From positions 66,104,642 through 66,168,641 of the forward strand of contig OZ038488.1 in assembly GCA_964036315.1 (NCBI GenBank): DNA of 64,000 bases, given 5' to 3'. The notes beneath the pieces were generated by a model that did not search any database, was not told the origin of the DNA, and was given only the letters and a program-made list of their open reading frames with translations. The translations under genes were made by a program, and so were the position numbers. Shown piece by piece: positions 43,828 through 55,010 of the stretch; the stretch's first letter is position 1; the number at the start of each line of letters is the position of its first letter. This DNA comes from Acanthosepion esculentum. Its lineage: Eukaryota; Mollusca; Cephalopoda; Sepiida; Sepiidae.

Positions 43828-44169
43828 CTAATGAGAAGTGGTACTTAACATGTACATTGTTGTTATTTTCTTTACAACATTGATAAAAACACTCCTGAGA
43901 AGATGAGCAGTTCCACATAATGACATTATTGGAATCTCTTTTAAACAGGAGCTGCCAGGAATCTTCATAATGTTCTTGCCTGGATATTTCTTGATTGCAT
44001 CCAGGGTTCCAATTATCATAGGCATCACAGTAGTTTTTAAGGTACCCATTTTTCCGATTTCAAGATCCTTATATTTATGTATTTTGTCATGTTCTTTAAT
44101 AGATATATTTTTAACTGATGGCATTGCTATATCTCTGAGAAGGTATTTTTGCTGGTAGCCTTTAAGCAT
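43828..44169 (-). mobile_element. Same endonuclease-type LINE, C-terminal end (minus strand)
   Basis: An open 113-codon stretch with 'YLLRDIAMPSVKNISIKEHD', 'KIHKYKDLEIGKMGTLK', 'MPMIIGTLDAIKK', 'IPGSSCLKEIPIMSLCGTAH' and 'LLRSVF'. It overlaps the protein region of the plus-strand copy ('VVVGALGLIEK', 'PGRPCIKE') but is less damaged there. The two copies converge. Confidence 0.75.
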
Positions 44170-44174
44170 ATCAT

Positions 44175-44390
44175 CAAGGTATGAATCTGTCTCCTCCTCC
44201 TATTTATGGGTTAAATAGTAGTACTTGTATCTGGAAAAAAATCATTGTTATTTTCAAAATCTTTTAATGCAATATTCATTCACAAAAAAAAAAGAATTAT
44301 TCTTACAACCCAAAATATGTTTCAGCTTTAAAATATCCCAAAGGGTTGATAAGCCATAAAAAACAAAACAATCAATCCTTGAGATTAAGC
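44175..44390 (+). mobile_element. SINE A 3' part, plus strand
   Basis: 'aaggtatgaatctgtctcct', 'tttatgggttaaatagtag', A-rich run, 'cttacaacccaaaatatg', 'cccaaagggttgataagcc', ending 'aacaatcaatcc'. The head is missing. Confidence 0.75.
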
Positions 44391-44749
44391 ACTATAATTA
44401 CAATGACTGCTTTCCTAAAAAAAAAAATCATTCTCTTCCAGAAATAGTCTGCATAACTGATTTCATTTTTGGTGGGGTGGGACACATACTCTTTGTTCTA
44501 CAAGAATAGATATAGTTTTATTACCTCTCCAGTTTGGTATGATAGTCATTTTGTACCAACCAAGTTTTCTTCACATAAATCCATTTATATCTCATTTAAT
44601 GTGGTAATCCAGAGACCTGGAAATAAAATACCAGAAAACAGATATTGACTCCCAAAGGATTCCACTATCTTACATTTATTTTTAATATAATTTATAGTAT
44701 ATAAAATGATATTGTAACAAATAAAAATTATTATTATTTACACTATTTA

Positions 44750-45075
44750 CAAGTGGACTATTGGCCTCATCTTTGTTGTTGTTATCACAATGTTTTGGCT
44801 GTTGTGCCCTCTGATCTTCATCAAGTGTATATCAATCTGGGTAACCGAAAGAGAATTCTGAAATAAACCCTTTATTTATGGGGGTAGACTGTTCTTGTTC
44901 TACTGTCCATGTCTAGGGATATCTTGTCTCGTTCTTATTTTTAGTACTGCTCAGTTATTGATCACCATGTTTCCAGTGAGTCCAACTGCACACTGCCCGG
45001 CCCAAGGATTGAACTCACAATTACTAATTCACAAATCAATGCTTTAATCCACTAGGTTATTGTCCAGTAAATAAC
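44750..45075 (-). mobile_element. SINE C copy, minus strand
   Basis: Minus strand from 45070: 'ataacctagtggattaaagc' (box A), 'gtgagttcaatccttgg' (box B), 'aagatatccctagacatgg', 'cagtctacccccataaataa', 'cagaattctctttcggttacc', 'agggcacaacagccaaaac', 'attgtgataacaacaacaaag'. Complete order of blocks; the best SINE C copy. Confidence 0.8.
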
Positions 45076-46572
45076 GTACATAACTCCTCATTCCAGAAAT
45101 TCAAACAAAAAAAATTTATGTTGCTTATAGCTTTTAATGAGTTGCATTAAATTAACTTATAAGATTCAGCCACTAAAATCATTTATAAGATTTAACCATA
45201 AAAAATAATAAGATAAAAAATTAATTAAAATCTAATTAAAAAATGAATAAATATACATTTAATTTGATATAACCATCAAAAGTTGTTGAATTTTGAGTTC
45301 TTTGATTCAGCTTCAAACAAGATTTTACACATTCAGTCTAATGTTGCTTTATACTGTGGCATAACTCAAAATAATTAATCAAAATACAACAAAAAATAGT
45401 AAACACTAGTAAAATGGAGATAACAAAAAAGAAACTAAAATAAAATTAAACTGACAAGAGTCATGTGGAAACCTTCACCATCAGCGAAGACTGACATGGA
45501 AGAGAGACAGTGATTGGCTATTATAGACCAATCACTACATATTGAGTATCACATGACAGTTCAGCTTTCTCCACCAACTTCAAGAACTCAGTTTTGGCCA
45601 CGTACCCTCTTTAGTATGAGACATGGGGTTCAACCTTTCCAGATAACCTAGACAGCAAACACATGTTTACCACCAAACAGGCAAGGGATGAGAAAGCAAT
45701 GAAGAAATGAAGCTAGCCATACTGGAATATTTCCTGTCTACAAGTTGGACTGAAACGAAAAAGAACTTAGCCAAGGAGTGGCTTTGTCTTTCATAAACTA
45801 GTGAAGAGTTATTTGACAAAATAACTCAAAGCACTGCAAGATACCACTAAATTATGATTCAAAACATAGTTTGATACTGAATCAAAGAACTGTCATAACA
45901 GACCTGCAAATGGAAACAGAAGATATGAATTGCTGGAGGACAAAGTACCGGGTTAGTGAGGTACAACTTGTCTTAAGACTTGTATTAAATATTCAGCACT
46001 TTATTTTTATTTTATCAGAATATGGGAGCTGTAAAGAATAAACAAACAAACATTTAGGCTTGTAGTGAAGCTTTATTCAATGCAATTTAACTACTACCTA
46101 GTGAGGTTTGACCATTTCTTTTATAATCAAGTAGTTTGAGTTGGAGACAACTATGGTTGCCTTCTACCACATGAGCTAAAGATAGCATAGCATATTTCTC
46201 ACTGGTATCAGAAGTGCTGTTCAAGCCCAGATGAAAGCTAAGTCCTCCCACTTGGAAAATTAGTGCAACACAGTCTTCCTCCTTTCGTTATCCCCAGCTA
46301 AGCCTAGTAAATATCAATGACTTTATCTTATAGATCTTATCTAAATATGATGTTGACATATTCTGTTCAGTGTATCAGTGAACCAGTGAATGGGACAAAT
46401 GGTTGATACTCTCAGCCAGCTAAGGCTGGGCCAAAAATGGAGGAGAAAATGCTAAAGCAAAGAAATGCGCATATTAGAACTCTGTCAGGAGGTGAGCTGG
46501 CCACGTCCTATTTGGAATGAAGGAGACCCTTAAAGAATGTAAATTAATGGTCAAATCAAATTATTAGCAATA
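45076..46572. other. Intergenic DNA, nothing named
   Basis: 45450-46000 is less AT-rich and may be an old transposon, but I find no ends or frame. 46150-46330 has tRNA-like 'tagctcatgtggtagaagg' on the minus strand without a matching box B. Confidence 0.4.
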
Positions 46573-46972
46573 AGCTGGTAGGTTGAGTTTCATATATAAG
46601 ACTTTAAATGTAACTAGTAGTGACTTGAAAATGAACAAAATTTGGCATTGTAGTGATATCAAGAACCCAGAGAAAACGGGTTTAGCCCTCAAGGACATTC
46701 ATGTTGACATGGTTTCTATATTAGGGGATGACGTTCCAGCTTTACACTTGACTGGGATGATAATGATATATCTGCAGTGATGATGATGTATCTGCTATTG
46801 ATGACTTTTTTACCAACAGGATGAACAGTCTTCTTTGTCAGTTGTCCATTTACCTGGAAAAAAAAAACAATGCTGTTATTAATAAGAAAAGTTGAAATTA
46901 ATGCATGCATGATTTCACAGCTCTATCATTACTCCTTCATAGTCAGACTACAAACTTTTCAACCCATCTTTG
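46573..46972 (+). mobile_element. Non-autonomous deletion derivative of the 62345-63613 mariner
   Basis: Ends 'agctggtaggttgagtttca' and, on the other strand, 'caaagatgggttgaaaagtt', flanked by TA (46571-46572; 46973-46974). The 5' part ('aactagtagtgac', 'tagccctcaaggacattcat', 'ttaggggatgacgttcca') and the 3' part ('gatgaacagtcttctttg', 'ttgtccatttacctgg', 'taatgcatgcatgattt') match the long element. About 870 bp between them, including nearly all of the transposase, are gone. Confidence 0.85.
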
Positions 46973-46974
46973 TA

Positions 46975-48125
46975 AGAATTTGTTCAATCTCAAGAATCTT
47001 TAGTTTTGTGTGACTTGGGCTATAATTTTTTATTTATTTTTTTATACTATTGTTCAATAAGTACAAGGCTCAAGAGCTATTCAAGGTAGATGATTACTGA
47101 ATGAGGTTGAGGTTAACATTGTAGTGACTGGGTAAGCATCCTCTTGGAAGTCTGTTCTGCAAAGTAATTATAAAATAATTAAAAAAATAAATAATTTTAT
47201 ATTAAAAAAATAATTTAAAAAATAATTTAAAAATAAATAATTTTATATTAAAAAAATAAATTATTTTAAATTAAAAAAAATAGCATGAAAGAGTTTCATT
47301 CTTTGAAGGTTCTCCGGAAAATGGCTTTATGTCAAAACTGGGTATAATCAACAAATATCTGCTGAAATAATTACAAAATACATTTTTTAATACATTAAGT
47401 ACACGGCCTATGAGACACTTTAGGTTAGTTGGTTACTGTGTGGTGTCTTATGAGCATAAGAAAAAGAAAGTATTCTTTTCACTGGTTTTAAATTAGAGCT
47501 TCTTGTAGTTAAGATGGATGCATATTTCCCACCCAAGTGAAAAGTGCTCAAGCCTAGGTTAAAAAAAGAAAAATAGTACTTTAAATGTTGATTTTCAAGG
47601 CATGTTTGAACCTCCAATTTGAAACCTCATCTTCCACCTCCATTTTGCTTCATGGTCTACTAAGTTCAGTTTAGTAAATCAAATGGCTACTGTAAAAAGC
47701 AAATAATTGTATTTCAGAAACAATCATTTTATGAATGGAGAGAAAAGATATAAAAAGCTTAAAAAAGAAGCAATGATTCTATTTCAGAAACACAATCATT
47801 TATTTTATGAATGGAAAGAAAAATGCATACAGATGTATTCCATTGTTTCTAACCAACAAACGTTTTCAGTATAATCTGAAAATGTTATTTATTTTTTTCT
47901 GAATAGGAGTAGATAGGTTCACTTATCACTCAGTTCATACTCCTGCTCTGTCTTTTGAACAGGAGTAGATGTTTATCTCTTGATACCTGTTTAGGATCAG
48001 GTTTCTGGTTCCTTGTAAAATCTTCTCATTCTTTTTCACTGCCAGTAGCACATTGTGTCTTAGTGGCATTGTTGCCTTGCTTGATTAAAAAATAAGAAGT
48101 CATTTAGAATGACAAGATTTCTTGC
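46975..48125. other. Intergenic DNA
   Basis: An A/T-only low-complexity block lies at 47165-47280, built from 'taaataattttatattaaaa'. Around 47690-47850 an 'agaaacaatcattttatgaatg' type segment is repeated twice. No gene seen. Confidence 0.5.
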
Positions 48126-48129
48126 AAGA

Positions 48130-49537
48130 AATTTTGGCAATGTTTAACCTTCATGTCCACAAAAAAAAAATGGTGTGTCAAAAGGTTTGTTACTCCCTTG
48201 GCACTGCTATTACTATAAAGACTTTTGTCTCCTTTGGCAATGTTTAATTACAAGAATATAAAAATACCAAGTACAATGTGATATTTATTATTTACCTTTT
48301 ATAAAGATTTATTAATTACAATTTTATAAAGAAATAAATTTGAAAAGAAATCTTTTTATTCAACAATGTATAAAAATAATACAAAATTATCAAAATCTGT
48401 TAGAAGAGATGCTCTCGATCTATTTTAGAGAATTAATGTGGTGACAGCAAATAAAAGAAATGTCCAGAAAATACATTTTTTCAAAATTTATAATTACACT
48501 TTCTCATTGTTATCTGTTTATTTAAATTTTCTTGTTCACAGACATTTTTATAAATTTATGAATAAAAAAATTCTTTTCATATTTATTTCTTTATAAAATG
48601 ATAAATAATAAATATTTCATAGTTTGTTCACATACTTTTATACTCTTGTAAATATAAAATTATTCTTGCAAATAAGCAATCTAATAAATAAGTAGCATTT
48701 AACATCTTTGTTGTCAATTCTCAAGAATAAAAAATATATAAATCCACTTTTATATATTTGGGTTTTATTAAAAGTCTAATCATCATTTTTTAAAATAATA
48801 AACATAACCAAGAGAATCAAAAGTGTATACCAGGCATGGTCAACCTTTTTTGAGCAGTGGTCTGTTTGATTTATAGTTCACCAGAAGGTGGGCTGCACTA
48901 CTAAAAAGTTGTAAGGTCATTTTTCTTAGTAGGTACCTCAGCTATTTTCACTACAGAAGGCTGTATGCATCAGCATAAAAGTAAAAGTTGATTACTTTTT
49001 TTGGAGAAAAGATTTTTCTATAATTAAAAAAATGAAGTCTTGGTATAAGATTATCACTGGTGACAAGTATTATTGACACATGGTGCTGCATGTGATTTGT
49101 TTCTAATTTATTCATTTGAAAATAAGAACATATATTTCTTCTGTAGAGGAAAAAATATTATGAACATTTCCTGTTTCAAAAGCAGATGTTTACATGTATG
49201 ATCTTCCTTAGAGAAAATCGCCGATGATTTAAAATGATGAAAGTGTTATATTCACCGAAAGTTTAGAAGATTAAAAAAATATTGTACTTAATCATTGTTT
49301 ATATATGCGGTTATGTAAGAGACAGTGTGAGTGAACAAGTGTGAATGAAACAAAAGAAAATTTTAAGAAAAATTATTTTCCTTATGAAATGAAGTGTGCC
49401 ATTCAGAAAAATCAAATGGGCCTCATGTGGTCCACAGGTCACAGTTTGCCCATGACTAGTGTATACAGTAATAGTGATATCATATTTTTTTTTTTTTGTG
49501 GACATGAAAGTTAAACATTGCCAAAATTCTTTATCTT
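48130..49537. mobile_element. Large inverted-repeat element hosting a hAT
   Basis: 'attttggcaatgtttaacc' with 'ttcatgtccac' and A10 at 48138-48177 recurs inverted at 49490-49531. A second inner inverted pair ('ttttataaagaaataaat' with 'gaaaagaa') lies at 48320-48355 and 48570-48603. The 628-bp hAT below sits inside the outer pair. No coding frame. Confidence 0.6.
48831..49458. mobile_element. hAT MITE with exact 8-bp target duplication
   Basis: GTGTATAC flanks both sides (48823-48830; 49459-49466). The left end is CAGGCATGGTCAACC; the right end, on the other strand, is TAGTCATGGGCAAACTGTGA, followed by 'cctgtggaccacatgaggcc'. These resemble hAT ends of the type CAGGGGTGGGCAAAC. No transposase remains. 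Confidence 0.85.
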
Positions 49538-49924
49538 GGTTTTCTTAATGGTTTAAAATAATTCATTGATAGCAATGAAGACAGTAGAAGTATTGATGTT
49601 CTTGAGGTTAAAATTGCACTGGTAAAAGGAGCATATTTAATGCAGTAGAGTTAATATCACCTGTTCATACTTTGTTATATTATAGGAGCACCAATCATCA
49701 GAAGGAAGCTGTGGCAAGAAGAAACATACAGTGGTCACCAGATCAGACTGTAGATACTACTGAATTTTAGCTTGCAAGTGCATGCTCTATAATTATATTG
49801 CAGTTGCAGCAAAATGTTTAAAATAAGTTTAAAAATGTAAATATAGAAAAAAAAGATAAACAAATGCATATATAAAATGTGTTAACTCAATCCAATCAGA
49901 GTTCAAAGTGTTAAATTATCTTCA

Positions 49925-50067
49925 ATCAGTGATGCTTGGGCAGTCTTGTCTCTTTTGATTCGTAGGATACTAGGAAGAAGATTTTCCTGCAGTAGGCTGC
50001 TATTTCTTTCTCCAGTAGATTGGTTGTCAACCAAGGCTATAGAACCCAGTCTGTCCTGTTATTCAAC
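49925..50067 (-). mobile_element. SINE B 3' part (left of hAT)
   Basis: Plus-strand text 'gcagtaggctgctatttctt', 'gtagattggttgtcaacc' and 'cccagtctgtcctgttattc', as in 27559-27860. The SINE resumes at 50977 after the hAT ('ctatagctgggagaagaaga'). Confidence 0.7.
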
Positions 50068-50976
50068 CAATGATGGGATTCAAAAACTTTAAGAATGGGT
50101 TCTCTCAACAACAGCTTTCAATAGCAATGGATTCCCTCATTTTTCTATAGTATATACTTTAATATATAGACATAATTTAAGAATAAAGCAAATTTTTCTT
50201 GCACTTTGGTATTCAAAAATACCAAAATTAATCAACATTAGATTGCACATTATCATTTTGAAAGGAAAAATAATTAAAAGAAATGCTTTCAAATCTTTTA
50301 TTCATGAATTTTCATTTTAAAATTTTTCAACCAGCCACTTGATTGTCATCATAGTCTTCAGCTTTTTTGCCTGACTCTGTTGTCATCAGATTTTTTTCTA
50401 AGCCATGTTTTAATGAAAGGAGTGGCATCCCATAAATCTAAAGGGAGACCAAGAAGATTTTCATCACGTTTGCAGCATTTTCCACTGTAAAGCGGCTTCT
50501 TTTATCTGAGTATATAATATTCATTCTTGAAAAACCTCTTTCTGCTTCAGAAGAACTGATAGCAATCGTATTGATAATAGTTTTCGCTTTTTGTACACTT
50601 TGAAGAATTACAGGATTATGAAAGTTTTTCAGGACATTTTCCACATAGTCAGGAAAATCATTAATGGGAATGTTGTGATGAAAAATTTTACGGAAGTCAT
50701 TCAGCTTTTCTTCTGCAGCTTTCCAGGAAATAACTGTTTCTTGAATATTCCAAATATTTGGCTCTAGCAAGTTCATCAGTTCATGAAATTTGTATTAATT
50801 TTTATTCAATCAACTGAATTTATCTCACCAACCAATTATGTGACTACAATTTGTAGACAATCTAAAATTAGCAGTTTGTTTGTTTGGGTTGCTGCTAGCA
50901 AAGGGTTCACTGAGCTCATAAAATTCCAAGAACAGGTTCATGTGAACCTGTGCAAACCCACTGAATCTCACTACTG
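50068..50976 (-). mobile_element. hAT transposon, deleted, inserted in SINE B
   Basis: The left end CAATGATGGGATTCAAAAAC and right end (other strand) CAGTAGTGAGATTCAGTGGG are typical hAT ends of the CAGTGGTGGGATTCA type. Flanks TATTCAAC (50060-50067) and CATTCAAT (50977-50984) agree at 6 of 8 positions. On the minus strand, 50776-50438 encodes the hAT dimerisation domain: 'PDYVENVLKNFHNPVILQ', 'AISSSEAERGFSRMNIIYSD', 'RSRFTVENAANVMKIF'. A shift follows, then 'LWDATPFIKTWL' in another frame. The N-terminal and catalytic parts are missing. Confidence 0.85.
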
Positions 50977-51039
50977 CATTCAATCTATAGCTGGGAGAAG
51001 AAGAGATAAATTGATACCTTTTCCATTGTTTTATGATTG

Positions 51040-51387
51040 ACTAGGCAGAAGATTTTCCCGCAGTAGGTTACTGTTTCTTTCTTCAGTAGACTGGTTGCCA
51101 ACCAAGGCTATAGAACTCAGTCTGTCCTGTTATTCAACCAGTGGTGGGAATCAAAAATTTTAAGAATAGGTTCTCTCAACAACAGGTCTCAATAGCAACA
51201 TGTTCCCTCATTTTTCCATAGTCTATAATAGACATAATTTAGAAATAAATCAAAATTTTCTTGCAGTTAATCAAAAATACCAAAGTGAATCTTCATGACA
51301 TTGAATGTTATCATTTTGAAAGGAAAAATAATTAAAAGAAATTCTTTAAAATTTCTATACATGATCTTTCATTTTAAAAATGTAAAA
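51040..51387 (-). repeat. Direct duplicate of 49960-50325 (SINE B plus hAT left end)
   Basis: 'gattttcccgcagtagg', 'agtctgtcctgttattcaac', CAGTGGTGGGAATCAAAAAT, 'ttgaaaggaaaaataattaa' and 'cattttaaaaatg' follow the order of 49960-50325. The copy stops before the transposase and joins another SINE B piece at 51388. Confidence 0.8.
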
Positions 51388-51560
51388 GTCTATAGAACCC
51401 AGTCTGTTCTGCTATTCAACCCATAACTGGGTGGAGAAGAGATAGATTTCTACCTTTCCCAAGGGTATTTGCATATAAGTGATTGTAACAACCTGAAATT
51501 CAAACTCAGTTCTCCGATTCCTTCTTCCGAGCTGATATCATTATACACCTGAGGGTTTGG
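51388..51560 (-). mobile_element. SINE B 5' part, minus strand
   Basis: 'agaacccagtctgttctgct', 'acccataactgggtggagaa', 'ctttcccaagggtatttgca', then the tRNA-like segment, worn, near 51490-51555. Confidence 0.7.
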
Positions 51561-52100
51561 TAGGAAATTCTCATCAGCACTTGCAAAAGCATTAACAGTT
51601 AGTGGACTCTAAAGAAGTCTGATTTTCTTTAAAACTGTTTTCAAAATAAAAATAATATTTTTTAACTGATAATAATGCTAACTTATCAGTCAATGTCTGC
51701 CGAATATTTCTTCCATGGCAACAATTCATTTCACCATTACCACTACCATTACCGTCCTGTTAAAATTATAGCAGTCTTCCATAATTCCTCTGAATGTTTA
51801 CTACCCTCTTAACGGTTTATAGCACCCCCAATGAGGTACTAATGTCACCAGTGAGAATCACAAGTATAGCAATTCAAGACAATTTATATCCAGTGATACA
51901 GATAGTGAAAGCAATATCCTAATTCCATGTGGTCAATACAAGCCTCTCTAAGAAAAATAATCCATAAAGTAAATTTTGATTTTATTCATGCCAAATGAAA
52001 GGAAATCAAAGAATTACAATCCTTATGCAATTTTTAATAAGAAAGACATTTCTTAACTTTTTCTTCGGTCTTAGGTCGTCTTCTTTAAAATACAAAGATC
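51561..52100. other. Intergenic DNA, nothing recognised
   Basis: No exon or repeat family identified. Confidence 0.4.
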
Positions 52101-52479
52101 TAGGAATAAAGTGTCGCTGCTGGCACTTGTGTTTGAACATAGATCACCAGTGAACAAACACAGGTGATCTCATTATTGAGCTAAATAGATCACATGACCA
52201 TAGAGGAAAGGCATATATAGAGGAAGTTGCGTGACATCTAGAGATGTTCGCTATCCCTAGTCTATCCTCTATACTATACGGATCGCCATTTCTTCTCTAT
52301 TCTCTACTCTATTCACAATACTAAATATTATTAGTATGAGTATTATTTGTAGGCATCTGACACCAATATTGTTCAACAGTATATTATAATTAGTATCTGT
52401 GATTACAAAGTCTCTACTATGTTGGCATTAACAAAGTATCAAGCAAGTGTACATTGTTACTTTAACAGTGGAAACAAGT
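52101..52479 (+). repeat. LTR-like direct repeat, left copy
   Basis: 379 bp matching 52737-53097 throughout with many substitutions: 'taggaataaa', 'cacttgtgtttgaacata', 'gatctcattatt', 'catgaccatagaggaaa', 'atcgccatt', 'ctattagtatgag' type blocks, 'gattacaaagtctctactat' and 'tggaaacaagt' at the end. Confidence 0.8.
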
Positions 52480-52589
52480 GGTTTGTTTTGAGGACACAAC
52501 ACTGGTGATGAGGATTGATAAAAAAAATGAGGAAAATGTTATAAATTCAAATTAATTCAATCCATTTTAATGGTGTAGACTGCTCATGT

Positions 52590-52676
52590 TCTGTAGGTGT
52601 AAGTTTACCCACCATACATCTCTCAAAGACCACATGTTAAAACACACTGAAGAGAGACCATTCCACAATGAATGAT
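52590..52676 (+). pseudogene. C2H2 zinc-finger relic between the two repeats
   Basis: Reads 'CRCKFTHHTSLKDHMLKHTE' then 'ERPFHNE' and a stop. The H-x3-H and the linker (TGE(K/R)PF in intact proteins, TEERPF here) identify a C2H2 finger of the expanded type. The second Cys lies two residues too close to the first His, so this finger is deleted or broken. Confidence 0.65.
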
Positions 52677-52736
52677 GTGTAGCAAATTTTCCATTAAAAT
52701 CATCACTCCAAATGCACATGTTAACAGACTGTTATA

Positions 52737-53097
52737 TAGGAATAAACTGCCACTGTTGACACTTGTGTTTGAACATAAATCACCAGTGAACAAATACAGG
52801 CGATCTCATTATTAAACTAGGTACATCATGTGACCATAGAGGAAATGCATGACGTCTGATGTTTTAGCTATTTCTATTCTATCATCTATACTACACGAAT
52901 CGCCATTACTTTCCTATTCTATACTCTATTCATATATCCAAAGTACTATTAGTATGAGCATTATTCGAAGACGTCCGACACCAGTATTGTTATTCTACGG
53001 CGTATTATAGTTGTATCTGCGATTACAAAGTCTCTACTATGTTGGTATCATTAAACTATCAAGCGAGTACGTTGACATCATAAAAGTGGTAACAAGT
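52737..53097 (+). repeat. LTR-like direct repeat, right copy
   Basis: 361-bp partner of the left copy, about 257 bp downstream. Ends in 'gtggtaacaagt'. No retroviral-type coding sequence, clear primer-binding site or polypurine tract is seen between the copies, so a retroelement is only one explanation. A tandemly duplicated non-coding segment is the other. Confidence 0.75.
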
Positions 53098-53342
53098 ATA
53101 CGTTTGAGATACAAAATTCTTACATGCAGTTAACTCTCTAAGAAAACACCAGAAGGTGCCTTACAACAAATTTACAATGCTATTGGCAGTTATTCAGCTT
53201 AGTCTGACACAGAGCTACATTTGGGAACAGATGCTCCTTTCCAAGCGGGTGCTAACCAGAAGAGCCAACTTTTCATCAGTGATGATTCTACCCAGTAACG
53301 GTTCAGTAACAAATCAATGACGTGCAAAGGGCAACTCTTTGA

Positions 53343-53960
53343 TTACCGTATATACTCATGTATGAGTCTACTTTATGTATAATGTGACCTCTTAATTATT
53401 TTGTGAAAAATCTGATATTTTCATATAGCTCATGTTTAATGTAACTCCAGCAATACTAGCAGGCCTAGTCAATTATTGTCAAATTTTAAAACTGGGGGTT
53501 AAATCATATGTTAAAAGCGTGTGTGTAGAGGGCTAAATTAGATATTAAATTTTAGAGATTTCACATTCTGTATATTTTTTTGATTTGCTCATAAAGTGTA
53601 TATATTTTTAGATCATACTCTAATCATTTTTGTAGATTTTAAGCAACACACATAGTGACTGACATTCTATTGTTCATGCAGCAACAGAAAAAAAGAATCT
53701 AGTCAGGCTAAAAGAGCTTACCTGTATCGTTAAGTTTAACAAATAGTACTGCGAGAATGTAGGCCTACCACATAGGTTACAGTCACAAAAATGGCATGAA
53801 TTTTAATCCCTCCAGAAAGAATTTACCTGTGTATAGTACAACCAGTTACCAAAAATGCATGATTTTTAACCTCTTCAAAAAGAGTTACCTGCAACCCCCT
53901 ATTTTTTTGCATAAAAAACTGATCATAAAAACTCACAGTATACTCAAGTATATATGGTAA
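53343..53960. mobile_element. 618-bp MITE with 5-bp flanking duplication
   Basis: Ends TTACCGTATATACTCATGTA and, on the other strand, TTACCATATATACTTGAGTA; the flanking TTTGA is identical at 53338-53342 and 53961-53965. No coding frame. A related end is at 7843-7945. Confidence 0.7.
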
Positions 53961-53965
53961 TTTGA

Positions 53966-54495
53966 AAAACTGCCAGATGATGAGGAACCTATTCACCAAG
54001 TTTAGAAACTTTTCCAAGTTTTTACCATCAAAATATGAATTGTATTGGATTGCTTTACTAATTCTCATGCAGTTTGTTTAGGGCTTTCCTTAAGTACAGT
54101 TTGCAGAATCTCAAAATTAAAACAGAAATTGGTCTTCAAGATCATGGGGAATCTTAGAGAGAAAGATTTTCCAATCAAAACTGGTCAAACTATCATTATC
54201 TTCTCTGGACATGTAAAGTTTGATTTCCATAAACAGAACAAATATTTCTTGTCACTTCCATTGATGAAGAACCCTTTTTGAATTCTTTCAGCATCCAGTG
54301 TCCAATATGGATGGGATCTAAACTAATTTTAAAAGGTTAAAATCAATACAAAATGTATGCCCTTTGATATTAAGAAAAAACATTAGAATATAAAAATTAA
54401 TGGTTATTTCATCACAAATATTTAAAAAGTAACCTCAAAATTATAATATCAGAAACATGGTAGGATTTTCTTTCCAACCTAATATTATTAACATC
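53966..54495. other. Intergenic DNA, nothing recognised
   Basis: No gene or family identified. Confidence 0.4.
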
Positions 54496-54660
54496 CGATC
54501 TCAGAAATTCAGACAAAAAGAAGCCAGATATTACAGCAGTATGAGGGAGTAACTGTAACGAAATGTCTCAGAAATTCAGCTGAAAGAATACCAAATATTA
54601 CAGCAATAGGAAGGAGTAATAGTAATATGTCTCAGAAATTCAGATAAAAAAGGGTACAGC
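54496..54660. repeat. ~66-bp tandem repeat built on the SINE C 3' end
   Basis: 'atctcagaaattcagacaaa' starts a unit that recurs at about 54567 and 54632 ('gtctcagaaattcag'), with 'ccagatattacagcag'/'ccaaatattacagcaa' and 'gagtaactgtaa'/'gagtaatagtaa' in the middle. About 2.5 units. Confidence 0.75.
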
Positions 54661-54739
54661 AGATGACATTTTGTAATCAATGCAAGAAAGTGAAAGAAAT
54701 GGAAACAAGTAGCAATGATTTTTCTGAATTTCTGGTACG

Positions 54740-55010
54740 AAGAGTTATTTACATTCAAACTATTGCCCTCATCTTTGTAGTTATCACATTTTAACTGTCA
54801 TGCCCTCTGGCCTTTTTCAGGTGCTTGTCAATTCTGGTAAACTTCAGGGAATTTTGAACCATCCACTTTATTTAATTTACGATGGTAGATTTTTCTTGTT
54901 TCCTTGTTCATATCTACGAATATCTCATCTAGTTCTTATTTAGCAATGCTCCTTTATTGTTCACCTTGTCTGCACTATCTGTCCAAGGGACTGAACACAC
55001 AATGAATCAA
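54740..55010 (-). mobile_element. SINE C copy, minus strand
   Basis: 'gttatttacattcaaac', 'cctcatctttgtagttatca', 'tgccctctggcctttttcag', 'atccactttatttaattta', 'atctacgaatatctcatcta' and a worn tRNA-like head near 54975-55010. Confidence 0.7.

Noticed and set aside
50438..50776. Domesticated hAT gene
   Set aside because: The dimerisation domain frame is open but is followed by a frameshift, lacks the catalytic part, and sits between hAT ends inside a SINE, so it is an ordinary dead copy.
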